A stretch of 21,025 nt of DNA from DYJE01 sp964637565. Lineage in GTDB: Bacteria; Desulfobacterota; Desulfobacteria; Desulfobacterales; Desulfolunaceae. Below are positions 20,044 to 21,025 of the stretch, piece after piece. The notes beneath the pieces were generated by a model. It did no database searches and was not told where the DNA came from. It saw only the letters and a list, made by a program, of their open reading frames with translations. Positions within the stretch are counted from its first letter, which is position 1. Every line of letters starts with the position of its first letter. The translations under genes and the position numbers were made by a program. The stretch is taken from positions 1-21,025 of the forward strand of contig CAZWTY010000079.1 in NCBI GenBank assembly GCA_964637565.1, in the 5' to 3' direction.

Positions 20044-21025
20044 ATCTGTCCGTAGCTATCTCCATGACCCGGGGGGCGTTCAATCTTACGGCCGATGTCC
20101 GGGTGACGGGGAACCGCATCGGGGTTTTCGGGCCTTCGGGCAGCGGGAAATCCACCCTGATGCTGGCCCTGGCCGGACTGGAAAGGCCTGATTCGGGGCG
20201 TATCGTCCTGGACGGCCGGACCCTGTTCGACAGTGAAAAAAAGATCCACGTGCCTCCGGAAAAAAGGCGGATCGGGGTGGTGTTCCAGCACACCCACCTG
20301 TTTCCCCACATGAGTGTGAAACGGAATTTGTTTTACGGGTACAGGCGGATTCCTGCGGCTGACAGAAAGATCGTTCCCGGGGCCCTTATCGAGGTTCTGG
20401 GGCTTGGAGACCTCCTCGACCGCAACGTGTCCGGGCTTTCCGGAGGCGAACGACAGCGGGTGGCCCTGGGCCGGACCGTGCTGGCAAGCCCCAGGCTGAT
20501 TCTTATGGACGAGCCCCTGACCGGCCTCGACCGGGACCTGAAATACCAGATCATCCCTTACTTGAAAAAGGTCCTCGACGAATTCTGCATTCCCATGATG
20601 TTTATCAGTCATTCCATGAAAGAGATGCGCCTGATGACCGAGGAGGTGCTTGTGTTTTCAAAAGGCCGGGTGGATGAATGCCTGTCCATCGAGGATCTGG
20701 CCCGTAGGAACATGGCCACCGGAGACCGTTCCTACGCCAACCTGATTTCCGTGAACGATCCAAAGCCAAGAAACGGGCTCTGGCAATACGCCTGGGGTAA
20801 GAACACCCTGGTGCTCACCGAACCGGGCCGGACAGGCGGCAATATGTTCGAACTTTCCGCCAAGGACATCATGCTTTTCAAGCGTCACCCCGAAGCGTCC
20901 AGCGCCCGGAACCTCCTGACCTGCACCGTCACAGGGACCTTTGTCGTGGGCAACCGCCTGGGGGTGGAGCTGGACTGTTCCGGAGAGAAACTCGTGTGCC
21001 AGATCGTTCCCGAGGCCGCCGGGGA
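20040..21025 (+). CDS. modC: Molybdate ABC transporter ATPase ModC (partial, runs off window)
   Basis: The frame is open from the ATG overlapping the modB stop to the window end (328 codons, no stop). Walker A is GPSGSGKST (residues 31-39), the Q-loop lies in VVFQHTHLFPHMSV, the ABC signature is LSGGERQRVALGR, Walker B is LILMDEPLTGLD and the H-loop is FISHSMKEM. About residues 290 onward begin the TOBE/Mop regulatory domain (TVTGTFVVGNRLGVELDC) usual in ModC, which binds oxyanion and inhibits transport. It energises uptake through ModB. The C-terminus is missing only because the window ends. Confidence 0.93.
   Translation, partial: MNLSVAISMTRGAFNLTADVRVTGNRIGVFGPSGSGKSTLMLALAGLERPDSGRIVLDGRTLFDSEKKIHVPPEKRRIGVVFQHTHLFPHMSVKRNLFYGYRRIPAADRKIVPGALIEVLGLGDLLDRNVSGLSGGERQRVALGRTVLASPRLILMDEPLTGLDRDLKYQIIPYLKKVLDEFCIPMMFISHSMKEMRLMTEEVLVFSKGRVDECLSIEDLARRNMATGDRSYANLISVNDPKPRNGLWQYAWGKNTLVLTEPGRTGGNMFELSAKDIMLFKRHPEASSARNLLTCTVTGTFVVGNRLGVELDCSGEKLVCQIVPEAAG

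Overview
The window looks like chromosomal DNA of a strictly anaerobic Desulfobacterota (deltaproteobacterial, probably sulfate-reducing) bacterium. The reasons are a single-subunit tungsten/molybdenum aldehyde:ferredoxin oxidoreductase, a membrane-bound complex of the group 4 hydrogenase type, a molybdate/tungstate ABC transporter, GC-rich coding sequence with long antisense open frames, and intergenic REP-like hairpins. The genus is an inference. No rRNA, tRNA or CRISPR array was seen.

Layout. 1-335: gene-free leader with small palindromic repeats. 336-3210 (+): aldehyde:ferredoxin oxidoreductase (AOR), then a two-domain class II aldolase, one base apart. 3228-3880 (-): a VapBC toxin-antitoxin pair with its own promoter and operator. 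4119-6303 (+): a purine-nucleoside/5'-methylthioinosine-type phosphorylase overlapping an MTA/SAH-type deaminase, followed by an intrinsic terminator. 6764-10271 (-): a HyfB-like antiporter subunit, a long perfect hairpin, a DNA-binding EIIA (PtsN-like) protein, and a DUF2442/DUF4160 pair whose DUF4160 member has an in-frame TGA at codon 5. 10522-15838 (+): hyfC-, hyfE-, hyfF-, hyfG- and hyfH/I-like genes. 15987-16560 (+): a RelE-type toxin and its HTH antitoxin. 16636-17046 (-): a GNAT acetyltransferase. 17095-18213 (-): an HTH-PBP-like regulator, divergent from modA-modB-modC (18532 to the window end; modC is cut by the edge).

How the parts may work together. Deaminase, phosphorylase, aldolase and AOR can be ordered as a salvage route for 5'-deoxyadenosine or 5'-methylthioadenosine, the by-products of SAM enzymes. 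The steps would be deamination to a 5'-modified inosine, phosphorolysis to a 5-modified ribose 1-phosphate, isomerisation (gene not in this window), aldol cleavage to DHAP plus acetaldehyde or methylthioacetaldehyde, and ferredoxin-linked oxidation of the aldehyde. The phosphorylase supports this: it keeps the Asn typical of 6-oxopurine enzymes but has Val where 5'-hydroxyl-binding PNPs have His. The Hyf-like set has lost the cysteines that would hold a NiFe centre, so it is best read as an energy-converting hydrogenase-related (Ehr) ion-pumping redox complex, possibly using the ferredoxin that AOR reduces. The mod operon and its regulator would supply and sense the Mo or W needed by AOR. Short operator-like motifs are shared between the mod control region and the Ehr control region. 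The toxin-antitoxin modules and the DUF pair are AT-richer and look like later insertions.
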